Positions 23,746 to 33,617 of a DNA stretch of 64,000 nucleotides are shown in pieces (within the stretch, counting starts at the first letter, position 1; each line of letters starts with the position of its first letter). A program made the position numbers and the translations under genes. The DNA lies in contig NZ_KQ969521.1 in NCBI RefSeq assembly GCF_001578935.1, forward strand, positions 1,193,561 through 1,257,560. Direction: 5' to 3'. The notes beneath the pieces were generated by a model. It searched no databases, had not been told where the DNA came from, and saw only the letters and a program-made list of their open reading frames with translations. This stretch comes from Streptococcus oralis. Its GTDB lineage: Bacteria; Bacillota; Bacilli; Lactobacillales; Streptococcaceae.

Positions 23746-25725
23746 TTATTTCACATGGTTTGCGAGATCTTCTTGAGCCTTTTTATTTGACTCTTCTTTT
23801 TCTTTCAACCATTTCTCTTGAGCCTTTTGGTATTCATCTGCTGTCACTGCCTTATCTTGAAGTTCCACATATTTGTACAAGAGTGGCTCACTAGTTCCTT
23901 TATTACCAGAAAAGGCAAATGGTATCGTGAATGGTACGATTCTAGACAAGATTGGACGTCCTGTTTGAGAAGTAGTTGGAATGATGAGAGCACTGTCTGT
24001 TAGCCATGCTTGGGCAGCTGCATATTTTTCATACCGTTTTGCCACATCGGTTTTTTCATTTCCCGCATCCACAATCATCTTTTCATAATCTTCCAAACCA
24101 ACTTGCTTAGCCGCAGCGTTGTTTGTCCCAGAATCAAATCCTAGATATGTTTTCGTATTTTCTCCTACAGAAGGCTTGATAATATCAAGATAAGTAGATG
24201 GATCGATATAGTCTGGAGACCAACCAATATTATCTGAAAGATCCCAATCTTCTCCTGCTGCTGATTCTGCAAAGTAAGTTACATTCAATAAATCATCCTT
24301 TTGCAATTGTTGAATATCAATCACAACATTATCAGCACCTAATGTTTCTTCCAAGGACTGCTTCATAGATTGGACGCGTTGTACTTTGGTCGTCGCAGTT
24401 TGATCCACTGGCATATCTAAATGAATTGGAAATTGAACACCCTCAGCTTGAAGAGCGGTTTTAGCCTTAGCAAATTCTGCCTTAGCCTTTTCTGGATTAT
24501 AGAGACCATCCTGTGCATCTGCTAAGTTAATGTCTTTCCATTCATCACCATAGGATATGAGTTGTTCTCTCACCATATCACCAAAATTCTTGCCATCTGA
24601 CTGAACAAATGTTGGTGGGATAAACAAATTACGAAGTAGTTTGGTAGCCCCATTTTTACCATTTATCTGAGAAGCATATGCAGTTCGGTCAAATCCAAAA
24701 GCGATGGCCTGACGAAAGTCCTTGTTTAGAAGAGCTTTCTTAGTAGAATTTTTTTGCTCGTCTGTTGTTTTAGAGGTAAATTTATAAGATTGACGATCGA
24801 TGTTGGTTCCCACTACAAAGGTTGCAGAATCTTGCTGGGTGTAGACAATATTATCTTTGAATTCCTTTTCAATCTCTGGATAACTTGCACTTGTCGGGAA
24901 GAGTCGTGCGACAGTAAAGCTACCATCTTTGAAATTTTCTGCAGGCTTGCTAGTATCTTGACCATCCCAAAATGATAGTTTTACCTTATCAATATGGACA
25001 TTGTCCTTATCCCAGTAATTTGCATTTTTTTCAAACTCTACAGAAGACTTAGCTACGATTGACTTGAGTAGGAACGGACCGTTATAGAGAATGCTACTTG
25101 GATCTGTTCCCTTAGCAAAGTCATCCCCTTTAGAGTTCAAGAACTCTTCATTCACCGGAGCCAGAATCCCCATAGTTGTTTTTGAATTCCAAAAACTTTC
25201 CGGACTATTTAACGTATACTCAACTGTCTGATCATCAATGGCTTTAATCCCCACTTGTGAAAAGTCTGTAATCTCTCCCTTTACATAGGCATCAAGCCCC
25301 TTAATGGATTCTTGTACCAAGTAAAGACCATCTGACTTTTTGTCAGCAGCATATTTTAGTCCTGTAACAAAATCTTTAGCTGTAACCGACGCATACTCTT
25401 CACCTTCCGATGTATACCATTTAGCATCTTGGCGGATCTTATAAGTATAGGTGAGACCGTCTTTTGATACAGACCAATCTTCCGCCATTGATGGCACAAA
25501 ATTCCCATAGCGGTCATTTTCCATCAAACCATCAATCACATTATTGGTAATATTTGCTGTTGCTGCCTTATTGGTTGTAAGGTAGTTCAAGTTATCAGGG
25601 TCTGTTTCATAAGTATAGGCAAAGGTTTGTTCACCCTTGTTACTAGCAGAACTAGAACAAGCTGCTAAAACTCCAGTCGCCAATAAAGTAACACCTGTAA
25701 GGGCTAGTAGTTTCGTCCTTTTCAT
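23746..25725 (-). CDS. aliA: Oligopeptide-binding lipoprotein AliA
   Basis: AliA is a family 5 extracellular solute-binding lipoprotein that delivers peptides to the Ami oligopeptide permease. The start MKRTKLLALTGVTLLATG follows AAAGGAG by 6 nt; the signal peptide ends in the lipobox LAAC. The FVPSMAEDWSVSKDGLTYTY segment and the FRQAIAFGFDRTAY segment are SBP_bac_5 signatures, and the C-terminus ends KKAQEDLANHVK. Longer in-frame starts up to 25776 overlap the promoter and are rejected. In pneumococcus aliA marks the downstream flank of the cps locus, exactly as here. It is one of three paralogous binding proteins in the window. Confidence 0.93.
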   Translation of the reverse strand: MKRTKLLALTGVTLLATGVLAACSSSASNKGEQTFAYTYETDPDNLNYLTTNKAATANITNNVIDGLMENDRYGNFVPSMAEDWSVSKDGLTYTYKIRQDAKWYTSEGEEYASVTAKDFVTGLKYAADKKSDGLYLVQESIKGLDAYVKGEITDFSQVGIKAIDDQTVEYTLNSPESFWNSKTTMGILAPVNEEFLNSKGDDFAKGTDPSSILYNGPFLLKSIVAKSSVEFEKNANYWDKDNVHIDKVKLSFWDGQDTSKPAENFKDGSFTVARLFPTSASYPEIEKEFKDNIVYTQQDSATFVVGTNIDRQSYKFTSKTTDEQKNSTKKALLNKDFRQAIAFGFDRTAYASQINGKNGATKLLRNLFIPPTFVQSDGKNFGDMVREQLISYGDEWKDINLADAQDGLYNPEKAKAEFAKAKTALQAEGVQFPIHLDMPVDQTATTKVQRVQSMKQSLEETLGADNVVIDIQQLQKDDLLNVTYFAESAAGEDWDLSDNIGWSPDYIDPSTYLDIIKPSVGENTKTYLGFDSGTNNAAAKQVGLEDYEKMIVDAGNEKTDVAKRYEKYAAAQAWLTDSALIIPTTSQTGRPILSRIVPFTIPFAFSGNKGTSEPLLYKYVELQDKAVTADEYQKAQEKWLKEKEESNKKAQEDLANHVK

Positions 25726-25752
25726 CATTTTCTCCTTTAAAACTTTCATTCC

Positions 25753-25781
25753 ATTATAGCCTCTTTTTACAAACATGTCGA
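25753..25781 (-). promoter_or_regulatory. Predicted aliA promoter
   Basis: TCGACA, 17 bp, TATAAT on the minus strand, about 28 bp before the chosen aliA start. It separates aliA from the capsule operon. Confidence 0.7.
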
Positions 25782-26038
25782 CAGAATTTTCAGAATTTTT
25801 TGGTTAATTTAGTATTTTCTGAAAAAATATTTCTCAATAGATTCTAAGATATAGAAACAAATTATTAGTTTGAATATACAAAAGAGAGCATGTGATGCTC
25901 CCTTATTATAACTTTCCTAATAAAATTTAGAAAGAGATGAAATAGACTATTGGATCTATTATATTTTCAGAGAATGTATGATTTACTAGAATTAGAAGTG
26001 CTTCTAGCCGTTCTATAACAGCCACCTAATGAATTTCA

Positions 26039-27145
26039 CTACTTGTCTTGCTCAAACTCTTCCTCTACAACATTTAGGGCACGTTCAATGACCACATGCA
26101 TGTCATAGTATTTATAATCAGCCAAACGTCCGCAGAAAATTACCTTATCATTCTGTGCTGCTTCTTCTTGATATTTAGCAAACATAGCATTGTTTCTCTC
26201 ATCATTGATTGGATAATAAGGTTCATCTCCACGTTTCCAATCAGCAGGATATTCACGCGTAATAACTGTCTTTGGTTGTGTTCCGTATTCGAAGTGCTTG
26301 TGTTCAATAATGCGGGTATAAGGAATTTCTCGTTCTGTATAGTTTACAACAGCGTTTCCTTGATAGTTTTCCTCATCTAGAACTTCATGCTCAAAACGAA
26401 GACTGCGGTATTCTAACTCACCATGTTTATAATCGAAGTATTGGTCAATCATCCCTGTAAAGACGACCTTTTCAGCAGAAGCCTCTAATTCTTGACGATT
26501 GGCAAAAAAGTCAACACCAAGTTCTACTTCTACATCCTTCAGCATATTTTCTATGATAACGTTGTAACCCCCAATTGGAATCCCTTGGTAACGGTCATTA
26601 AAATAATTATTATCAAAGGTTAAACGAACTGGCAAGCGTTTGATGATGAATGGTGGAAGATCAGTCGCAGAACGTCCCCATTGTTTTTCAGTGTATCCCT
26701 TAATCAACTTTTCATAAATATCCGGTCCAATCAACTTGATAGCCTGTTCTTCCAAGTTTTTCGGCTCAACATCTTTCATATGAGCCGTTTGTTCAGCTAT
26801 CTTATCTCTCACTTCTTGAGGAGTTTTTGTCCCCCACATGGCATAGAAAGTATTCATATTGAAAGGTAAATTATAAAGGCTACCCTTGTAATTAGCTACA
26901 GGTGAATTGATGTAGTTGTTAAATTCAGCAAATTGATTAACATAATCCCAAACTTTCTTATTAGAAGTATGGAAGATATGTGCACCATATTTATGAACAT
27001 TAACACCTTCTACATTCTCACAGTAGATATTTCCACCAATGTGGTCACGTTTATCAATAACTTTTACTTTTTTTCCACGCTTGGTTGCTTCATAAGCAAA
27101 AATTGCTCCAGACAAACCAGCACCAACGATTAGATAGTCGTACAT
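26039..27145 (-). CDS. glf: UDP-galactopyranose mutase
   Basis: Glf interconverts UDP-Galp and UDP-Galf using reduced FAD, and so supplies galactofuranose for the capsule. The 368-aa protein starts MYDYLIVGAGLSGAIFAYEA with the FAD dinucleotide-binding motif. It carries the GLF-family segment VNVHKYGAHIFHTSN and the substrate-site region YTEKQWGRSATDLPP. It is the last gene of the capsule operon and starts 1 bp after wzx ends. Its presence predicts at least one Galf residue in the polymer. Confidence 0.96.
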   Translation of the reverse strand: MYDYLIVGAGLSGAIFAYEATKRGKKVKVIDKRDHIGGNIYCENVEGVNVHKYGAHIFHTSNKKVWDYVNQFAEFNNYINSPVANYKGSLYNLPFNMNTFYAMWGTKTPQEVRDKIAEQTAHMKDVEPKNLEEQAIKLIGPDIYEKLIKGYTEKQWGRSATDLPPFIIKRLPVRLTFDNNYFNDRYQGIPIGGYNVIIENMLKDVEVELGVDFFANRQELEASAEKVVFTGMIDQYFDYKHGELEYRSLRFEHEVLDEENYQGNAVVNYTEREIPYTRIIEHKHFEYGTQPKTVITREYPADWKRGDEPYYPINDERNNAMFAKYQEEAAQNDKVIFCGRLADYKYYDMHVVIERALNVVEEEFEQDK

Positions 27146-27146
27146 A

Positions 27147-28571
27147 TTACACCCCTTTATTTCTGAATAACTGTTGTTTTATATCTCGTAGATTTATAAC
27201 TTTAAAAATCAAAATCAAACTGATATAAATTATTGCCCCCAAAATAGCAGAAAGCCCTACATTTAACATGGACGGTAAATTCAATAAGTCTTTTACAAAA
27301 AACAGAATTCCATACATCAATCCTGATGAAATCATAATTTTTATCATAGTTACTATAATCGGAACATCTCTTAGATAAGAGCGAGTAAAGAATAACTGCA
27401 TAGCCCAAACCAGAGACTCTGTTAAAACAGATACAATTGCTGCCCCTATATAGCCCAATTTGGGAAGAAAGAGAAGATTTAATCCGACACTAACAATAGC
27501 AGGAATTGTTGTTGACAGCATAAACTCTTTATTCTTATTATGAGGTATTAAGATTTGAATACCCATAATATTGGTCCAACCAATAAAGAACATTCTAAAA
27601 ATCATAATAGCTATTGCATAGCGTGCATCTTGAAAATCTTTTCCCAGAAAAAAGTTAACAAAATCATCATTTATAATTAACATACCTGCCATAATTGGAA
27701 AAATAACCAAATTATAAATCAGAAATGACATCTCATGCATTTTATTAACTGCTTTATGATCCCCTGAAGATAAAAGATTTGAAACTCGTGGTAACATAAC
27801 ACTTCCCAATGAAGTTACTAGAGTTAATAAAATATTAACAAGCTTTAAAGCTTGGTCATAGATTCCTACATCTTTTGTTGAAGCTAAAGCTCCCAGCATT
27901 GTACGATCCAAAGTGACATAGAGCGATATAGCAATCTGAGGTAAAAACAATAAGATAACTGGTTTCAAATGTTGTTTAGCATATTCCCAATCAAAGTGCG
28001 GTTTCCCAATAAACTCTCTGGCTGGCAACCACATACTTAATTGCCCCAACAATTCAAAAATTGTAAGCAAAAATACATATAAATATAGGTCGTTGGCTGA
28101 TTTTATAAATAGAAAAATAGCAATGACACCAACCAGTTTCACTGTAATATTTCTGACAGTAATTTTTCTGAAATCCTCTAAACCTTGGAATAGCCAAGAA
28201 ATATCTAATCCTTTAGAAAGTAAACTTAATCCTAAAATATAAGCTACTGGGTTTTGCATTAAGGAAAAAGTCAGACAAAGAACACAGTACAAGAACAGAG
28301 AAAGAATAGCCGCTCCTAGTTGCAGGGAGTAAATCCCCCAAAAGTTTTTTTCAATTTCCTTTCGATTCCCAGAGATTACCTTGGTCCCGTAGTTAGCAAC
28401 TCCAAGAGTAGCCAGCAAAATAAAATAAGTAACTATCGAACTAAAGTATCCGTATGTCCCTAAATCATTAGAACTAAAAACCCGAGTCACATAAGGAGTT
28501 GTAATAATAGGGAGTATAATCACCAACAATTGATATGAAAGATTGTAGGCGTAGTTTTTAAGTACTTTCAT
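27147..28571 (-). CDS. wzx: Capsule repeat-unit flippase Wzx
   Basis: Wzx moves the undecaprenyl-linked repeat unit across the membrane. The 474-aa protein is strongly hydrophobic with about 12-14 helices and begins MKVLKNYAYNLSYQLLVIIL, with the PYVTRVFSSNDLGTYGYFSS segment typical of polysaccharide transporters (MOP/PST family). It is downstream of the glycosyltransferases, with almost no spacing to its neighbours. The sequence is AT-rich, as are the other serotype-specific genes. Confidence 0.9.
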   Translation of the reverse strand: MKVLKNYAYNLSYQLLVIILPIITTPYVTRVFSSNDLGTYGYFSSIVTYFILLATLGVANYGTKVISGNRKEIEKNFWGIYSLQLGAAILSLFLYCVLCLTFSLMQNPVAYILGLSLLSKGLDISWLFQGLEDFRKITVRNITVKLVGVIAIFLFIKSANDLYLYVFLLTIFELLGQLSMWLPAREFIGKPHFDWEYAKQHLKPVILLFLPQIAISLYVTLDRTMLGALASTKDVGIYDQALKLVNILLTLVTSLGSVMLPRVSNLLSSGDHKAVNKMHEMSFLIYNLVIFPIMAGMLIINDDFVNFFLGKDFQDARYAIAIMIFRMFFIGWTNIMGIQILIPHNKNKEFMLSTTIPAIVSVGLNLLFLPKLGYIGAAIVSVLTESLVWAMQLFFTRSYLRDVPIIVTMIKIMISSGLMYGILFFVKDLLNLPSMLNVGLSAILGAIIYISLILIFKVINLRDIKQQLFRNKGV

Positions 28572-28572
28572 C

Positions 28573-29514
28573 TCAAGCTGTCCTATCTAATATCTTTAAA
28601 ATCTCTTTTTTGAGATTTGGATATTTTTCTAAATCAAATTTTCTAGAGAATTTATGCCCCAATTTTTTTCCACGTTTTAGTTGTTCTATATCACGTTCAG
28701 AATCAGTCCATGTGTATGGGTTTCCGTCCCACCAATTAATATATCGGAGATTCCCTTGAAAATCACCTGGTTCATCTGTTATAGGCGAAGAAGAGTACAA
28801 AGTCCCCATTAAATCATGTTTATACATTATGGTAGGAATAAACAATTCATCATTCACTATTGAATTTTTAAATATTTTTTCAACATTCTTCTCTTCCTGA
28901 ATTAGTATTCTAACTAACTCCTGATTAATAGATACCCAATTGGAAGCATAACCCAATTTCATGCTATATTTTTTAAAGCAATCAACATTTAGTAATCGCT
29001 GAACTTTAAGCTCTATTTTACGATAATATGAGACAAACTTTCTAATAAACATATTCCCAATATTTCTTGTTAAGTAATTAGGACACAGATATTTAAATCG
29101 AACTCGCTCATATACTTTATTTGATTCATAAATTTCATCAGAAACCATACTCAAAAAATTATTAAATTTATGTTGTTCAAAAAAATCAAATAAATTTTCT
29201 GCTGGCTCTAATGGTAAATCTACACCTGACAACAAATGAAACATACTATAGTTATCGTGATTATAGGCACATCTAAAACCTTGAAACTCTGCAAAAATTT
29301 GTGAATAACTACCCCAAAAAATTGGAACTCTATCTACCAATATCACTTTCGAAAAATTTGCACTAGATTTAAGAGAATTAATAGTGGATTCCTCTACAGC
29401 AACCTTACTATCTATAAGCAAAAAAATATCGTGTTGCTTATAATCCAGCAATGAGATTAAAAACTCTAACTGTTCAAACTTATTATGTGCAATTATTATA
29501 TAAGCCTGTTTCAT
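28573..29514 (-). CDS. GT14-like (core-2/I-branching type) glycosyltransferase
   Basis: This 313-aa predicted glycosyltransferase begins MKQAYIIIAHNKFEQLEFLI; AGGAG is close to this ATG, so it is chosen over a start at 29544. The HNKFEQLEFLISLL N-terminus, the HLLSGVDLPL motif (about residues 100-110), SNWVSINQELV and the DELFIPTIM segment fit the beta-1,6-GlcNAc-transferase-like GT14 family. Bacterial members often transfer GlcNAc or other hexoses in capsules. It is cytosolic or membrane-peripheral. The linkage formed cannot be deduced. Confidence 0.75.
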   Translation of the reverse strand: MKQAYIIIAHNKFEQLEFLISLLDYKQHDIFLLIDSKVAVEESTINSLKSSANFSKVILVDRVPIFWGSYSQIFAEFQGFRCAYNHDNYSMFHLLSGVDLPLEPAENLFDFFEQHKFNNFLSMVSDEIYESNKVYERVRFKYLCPNYLTRNIGNMFIRKFVSYYRKIELKVQRLLNVDCFKKYSMKLGYASNWVSINQELVRILIQEEKNVEKIFKNSIVNDELFIPTIMYKHDLMGTLYSSSPITDEPGDFQGNLRYINWWDGNPYTWTDSERDIEQLKRGKKLGHKFSRKFDLEKYPNLKKEILKILDRTA

Positions 29515-29577
29515 AACTCCTCTTTTCAAACAAATATTAGACACTTATTGCAAATTAAACCAAGGTCAAACATATTA

Positions 29578-30531
29578 CTATCTTAGCAATAAATACAATT
29601 TAGGGTTTAGAATAAAAATAAGGTATTTTATTTTTGCTTTCCATGATAATTTCCCATTTTGTAATAGTTCACCAATTTCGATTCTCAACAACTCTTTATC
29701 TTTTGTAAAATCTTTTAAACCTGAGTCAGCCTTTGCACCAATAACTACAAAACCACCTAATATTTTTTTCGCTTGCAATGATTGGATTAACTCTTCGCTT
29801 TGAATATATTCTTTCCTAACTACTTCTTCATTTTTAGCAGCAGCATCAAAGAATTCATACCTTTTCTCAGTAAATGTTGAACGGACAATACTTCCCTCTC
29901 TTCGATAATAATTATATGTTTCAAGTGGACTAATCACAATTTTATCTGCAAGCACAAGATGTTGTCCTACAACATAAAAATCTTCATAGATTTTTCCAAC
30001 TGGAAAAGGAACTTTCTCCAAGATACTTTTGTGATATAGTTTGGCACAAGCGGAAACCGTTGCGATTTTATCATCCAACATTGCCTCTAGAGCCTTTTCT
30101 TTTGTGAATGGAACTAAATCTTTGTAGTCTGACTCTTGCAATTTATAAGAAGTATATGCATTATATTTAGACGTTGCCTTTACTTTTGTTGAAATCAAAT
30201 CTGCATGATGAATCTCTTGAATCTTCACGATTAATTCCAGAGTATAATCTTCAAGGTAATCATCTGGATCTAAGAAGAAAATCCAGTCTGAATTCGCTTT
30301 AGAAACTCCAAAGTTACGTGCGTCAGATAAACCACCATTTTCTTTGTGAAAAACATGGATATTTTTATACCGATTTGCATAATCCTCGCATAACATAGGA
30401 GAATTGTCTGTTGAACCGTCATTTACAAGAATTACCTCAAAGTTTTGATAGGTCTGTTTCATTAGGCTATCTATCGCATAGCGCAAATAATCTGCAACAT
30501 TGTATACCGGAACAACAATGCTAATCAACAT
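29578..30531 (-). CDS. GT2 family capsular glycosyltransferase
   Basis: The 317-aa protein starts MLISIVVPVYNVADYLRYAI, the classical GT-A opening of family 2, with VNDGSTDNS (about residues 36-44), ENGGLSDARNFG (about 64-75) and the metal/nucleotide-binding FFLDPDDY (about 84-91). It is an inverting glycosyltransferase adding one sugar to the lipid-linked repeat unit. It starts just before the next GT2 gene ends, 1 bp spacing, in the same operon. Donor and acceptor are unknown. Confidence 0.88.
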   Translation of the reverse strand: MLISIVVPVYNVADYLRYAIDSLMKQTYQNFEVILVNDGSTDNSPMLCEDYANRYKNIHVFHKENGGLSDARNFGVSKANSDWIFFLDPDDYLEDYTLELIVKIQEIHHADLISTKVKATSKYNAYTSYKLQESDYKDLVPFTKEKALEAMLDDKIATVSACAKLYHKSILEKVPFPVGKIYEDFYVVGQHLVLADKIVISPLETYNYYRREGSIVRSTFTEKRYEFFDAAAKNEEVVRKEYIQSEELIQSLQAKKILGGFVVIGAKADSGLKDFTKDKELLRIEIGELLQNGKLSWKAKIKYLIFILNPKLYLLLR

Positions 30532-30532
30532 T

Positions 30533-31537
30533 CTAAATCCCTCTCTCTTTTTCTTTCTTCTTAGAGTATTTCTTCAAAATCAAACTAAAAATAAAACCTA
30601 GAATATAGTTGGTTCTATAGTTTAGATAAGATAATTTATCAAATCTTTTCGTAGGAATATAGTTATAAGAATTTTGTTGGATTTTACTATATAGTTCTCT
30701 TGAAAGCATCTCCGAACCATCAACCATCCAGGACAAATCTACCTGCAAGCTAATCAAATATTCTAGAACAGCTGCAACGACTTTTTCTAAAACATTATTA
30801 TCTTTTATTCTAGAATAGTAGTCTAGGATAGAATTGGTTACAATCAAATGATGACGGACATTGCGCTTCATACTCGCAATATTCATGCTCTGTTCAGGCC
30901 TTCCAATATAGTATTGATAAACATCATAATTCCAGTAGACAAAACTATGAACATACTCCAAAGGAAACAGAGTGTACTGCATATCAACGTAAAAAGTTTT
31001 TTCACTCAATCGAATGTTATTCTTTGATAAGATTGATGTTTTATAAGTAACTGAATGCATTGGAATTCGCACATCAGGAATTCCCGTATATATATTACCA
31101 ACTTCATATTTATCAATAAAATCATTTCGGATAGCAGTGCCATTATATACATGTTGTTCCGTAAAATCGGTAATAATCATTTCTGCATCAGTCGTTTCAA
31201 GGCTATCCAAAAATTTTTCAAATTCTGATGGAATAACCCAATCATCCCCGTCAATAACTTTAAAAAATTTCCCTTTTGCTTCTTGGATACCACGATTAAT
31301 GGTTGAGCCATGTCCACCATTTTCTTTTGTTATTACTCGTCCATTCAGTAGAGGATCTTTTCCCAAAAATTCTTCTGCTACTTTTTCTGTATTATCTGTA
31401 CTACCATCGTTTACAATTAATACCTCAAATTTTTCTTTATACTTTGAGTCTACTTGTTGAAAGGATTGAATCCCTTTTGAAAGGTAGTCCTGAATATTAT
31501 AACTGGGCATTACAATTGTTAACAAACAATCTTTCAT
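30533..31537 (-). CDS. GT2 family capsular glycosyltransferase
   Basis: The 334-aa protein opens MKDCLLTIVMPSYNIQDYLS and carries VNDGSTDNTEKV, ENGGHGSTINRG and KVIDGDDWV. These are GT-A family 2 motifs. It is distinct from the adjacent GT2 protein (different length and C-terminal half), so two separate transfer steps are likely. The C-terminus ends in a lysine-rich tail (KKYSKKKEKERGI) suited to membrane association. Donor and acceptor are unknown. Confidence 0.87.
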   Translation of the reverse strand: MKDCLLTIVMPSYNIQDYLSKGIQSFQQVDSKYKEKFEVLIVNDGSTDNTEKVAEEFLGKDPLLNGRVITKENGGHGSTINRGIQEAKGKFFKVIDGDDWVIPSEFEKFLDSLETTDAEMIITDFTEQHVYNGTAIRNDFIDKYEVGNIYTGIPDVRIPMHSVTYKTSILSKNNIRLSEKTFYVDMQYTLFPLEYVHSFVYWNYDVYQYYIGRPEQSMNIASMKRNVRHHLIVTNSILDYYSRIKDNNVLEKVVAAVLEYLISLQVDLSWMVDGSEMLSRELYSKIQQNSYNYIPTKRFDKLSYLNYRTNYILGFIFSLILKKYSKKKEKERGI

Positions 31538-31545
31538 TTTATCTC

Positions 31546-32634
31546 CTAAATCGTTTCAATCAATTCAATCCACTGATTAAGTATTCTATTTTTATCAAAT
31601 TTATCCATATTGTCTCTAGCATGCTCTGAGAAAGATTGCCTTAAATCTTCATCTTTCATCAGTTCAAGCAACTTTTTACTCATCTGATCCGTATCATAAC
31701 AATCTACCAGAAATCCATTGACACCATCTTCTACAATCTCACTTGGTCCCGTTGGGCATCTAAAACTCACAATAGGAAGATTATATTGTTGAGCCTCTAA
31801 TAACACCAAAGGCAAACCTTCATATCGGGAAGTCATGACGTAAATACTATGGTCTGAATATATATTCTTCGTCCCCTTTACATTACCTTTAAAATCAACT
31901 TGTGCGGAAACGCGGCCTTCTTCTAGTTTTCTTTTTAGCTCCTGTTCAATAAGTTTATCTCCCGAACCATATATATCCCACTGCCAGTCTGAATGTTGTG
32001 ATAATACTTTTATAGCTACTTCGGCGAGATATTCATATCCCTTTTGAGTATGAAATCGACCTACCGTTATTATTTTATTTATCTTATTATTAAATGGAGT
32101 ATTTTCAGAGTCCTCTTCATCAATCCAATTATAAATAGCATTCACTTTATTTATAGGTATATTATATTTATCTGAATATTTTATTCTATCTTCTTCTGTT
32201 AAAGTGACAATCTTGTCAAAAAATTTAGCTCCTACAAATCTCTGCACTTCCCTACTTCTAAAATCACGAAATTCTAAACTATGATGATCACAGAAAACTA
32301 TTTTCACATTTAATCCCAGAGTAGCTAATCTAACCATAGTATTTGTTAATGGAGTTATAGAAAAAATCACTTCAATTTTTTCTCTTTTAATATAGTCTCT
32401 TAATTTACCCGTTAATTTTAATGTAGCAGTTCTAATTCTAAGATCACCCTTGTGAAAATTTATTAATGTCACATTAGGATTAATATCATAATTTATAAAA
32501 CCGTCTTCGTCCAACAGAATAGATAATAGTTTTACATCATAGTATTGTGACAATTCATTAGCCATATTAATAGCTACTTTTTCCGCTCCACCAATTTTAC
32601 TTAGATTATATCTAACAATTGCTATTTTTTTCAT
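31546..32634 (-). CDS. GT4-type capsular glycosyltransferase
   Basis: The 362-aa protein starts MKKIAIVRYNLSKIGGAEKV, whose GGAEK motif is typical of GT-B retaining transferases of family 4. The C-terminal half has VGRFHTQKGYEYL and the E-x7-E type segment SRYEGLPLVLLEAQ that binds the donor nucleotide-sugar. AAGGA precedes the ATG. It is one of the repeat-unit assembly enzymes; the sugar is not predictable. Confidence 0.88.
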   Translation of the reverse strand: MKKIAIVRYNLSKIGGAEKVAINMANELSQYYDVKLLSILLDEDGFINYDINPNVTLINFHKGDLRIRTATLKLTGKLRDYIKREKIEVIFSITPLTNTMVRLATLGLNVKIVFCDHHSLEFRDFRSREVQRFVGAKFFDKIVTLTEEDRIKYSDKYNIPINKVNAIYNWIDEEDSENTPFNNKINKIITVGRFHTQKGYEYLAEVAIKVLSQHSDWQWDIYGSGDKLIEQELKRKLEEGRVSAQVDFKGNVKGTKNIYSDHSIYVMTSRYEGLPLVLLEAQQYNLPIVSFRCPTGPSEIVEDGVNGFLVDCYDTDQMSKKLLELMKDEDLRQSFSEHARDNMDKFDKNRILNQWIELIETI

Positions 32635-32672
32635 TAAATTAATTCCTTACATATAAAAAATGAAAGTATTGC

Positions 32673-33578
32673 TTACTCATTAGGGAAGGAGATTTCTAAA
32701 ATGATATGTGATTCCCTATCTTCAACTGCAGGTATTTTCATATAATCACCATACATCACAGTTAAATAGTGCTCAATATTATTTGGAACATTCCACTTAT
32801 ATCCTTCAAAATTTAGTTTCCTAGTTAACTGCATATCTTCTCTTATAAACATCTCGCCAAAATAATGTTTTCTTCCTGATGGAACGCTAAGGTATCTCGA
32901 CTTATTATTCTTGCATAATGAGTAGATGCTTTCTGTAAGTCTTGTAAATTGTCTTAAAGATATAAAACTAGTTAGAAATCCCAAAACTAGTTTTATTCGA
33001 AAAATAAGCCTTACTTCTTTATGCTCCTTCATAATCTCTAGCATCAGCTGACGATTTTTATAAAAATTTCTACATGATAGTAACAATCCAATCCCCATGC
33101 ATAGAATACCATGAAGTTGTCTCAAAATTTTTGAATTAGGAACATTTTCAAGCCAAAAAATATCAATAAAAAATCCACATTCCTCAACTCCAACATCCTC
33201 TCGACCACGTAGAACTGTTCCTTTTTGTCTGATGCGACCAATAGGCATGCCATAGTTTGGCGTTTGTGAATTATGTATCCAATACTTATCAGAAAATTTC
33301 TGATAAAATTTTTGAAAGAAAATCTCCCGTTCACTTCCTAGCATAAATATATCCATATCATCATCCCATGGAATAAACCCTTTGTGTCGATACGCTCCTA
33401 GTGCACTCCCACCAGAAAGAGAATAGTACAATCCTTCTTCCTCACAAACTGTTACAATATCTTCCATGATTTTTAATAAATACTCTTGATATTTTAGAAG
33501 GAGTTCGCCTTCTAATTTAATAAATTTACTATCTGAGAACTTTAAATTTTTAAACAGTGTTACGGTAGATAGTCCCAT
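32673..33578 (-). CDS. LicD-family phosphotransferase in the capsule locus
   Basis: The 301-aa product starts MGLSTVTLFKNLKF; GGAGG stands 5 nt before this ATG, so the TTG at 33590 is rejected. The LicD/nucleotidyltransferase-fold core is clear: LYYSLSGGSALGAYRHKGFI and PWDDDMDIFM (about residues 50-80). LicD enzymes transfer phosphocholine or other phospho-linked groups from a nucleotide donor to sugars. In capsule loci they add phosphodiester side groups. It lies between the polymerase and glycosyltransferase genes, so a phosphate-bearing repeat unit is predicted. Which group is transferred is unknown; no choline-activation genes are nearby. Confidence 0.85.
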   Translation of the reverse strand: MGLSTVTLFKNLKFSDSKFIKLEGELLLKYQEYLLKIMEDIVTVCEEEGLYYSLSGGSALGAYRHKGFIPWDDDMDIFMLGSEREIFFQKFYQKFSDKYWIHNSQTPNYGMPIGRIRQKGTVLRGREDVGVEECGFFIDIFWLENVPNSKILRQLHGILCMGIGLLLSCRNFYKNRQLMLEIMKEHKEVRLIFRIKLVLGFLTSFISLRQFTRLTESIYSLCKNNKSRYLSVPSGRKHYFGEMFIREDMQLTRKLNFEGYKWNVPNNIEHYLTVMYGDYMKIPAVEDRESHIILEISFPNE

Positions 33579-33617
33579 ATAATCCTCCAAAATTAAAAAT
33601 AATTGTGCATAATATTA

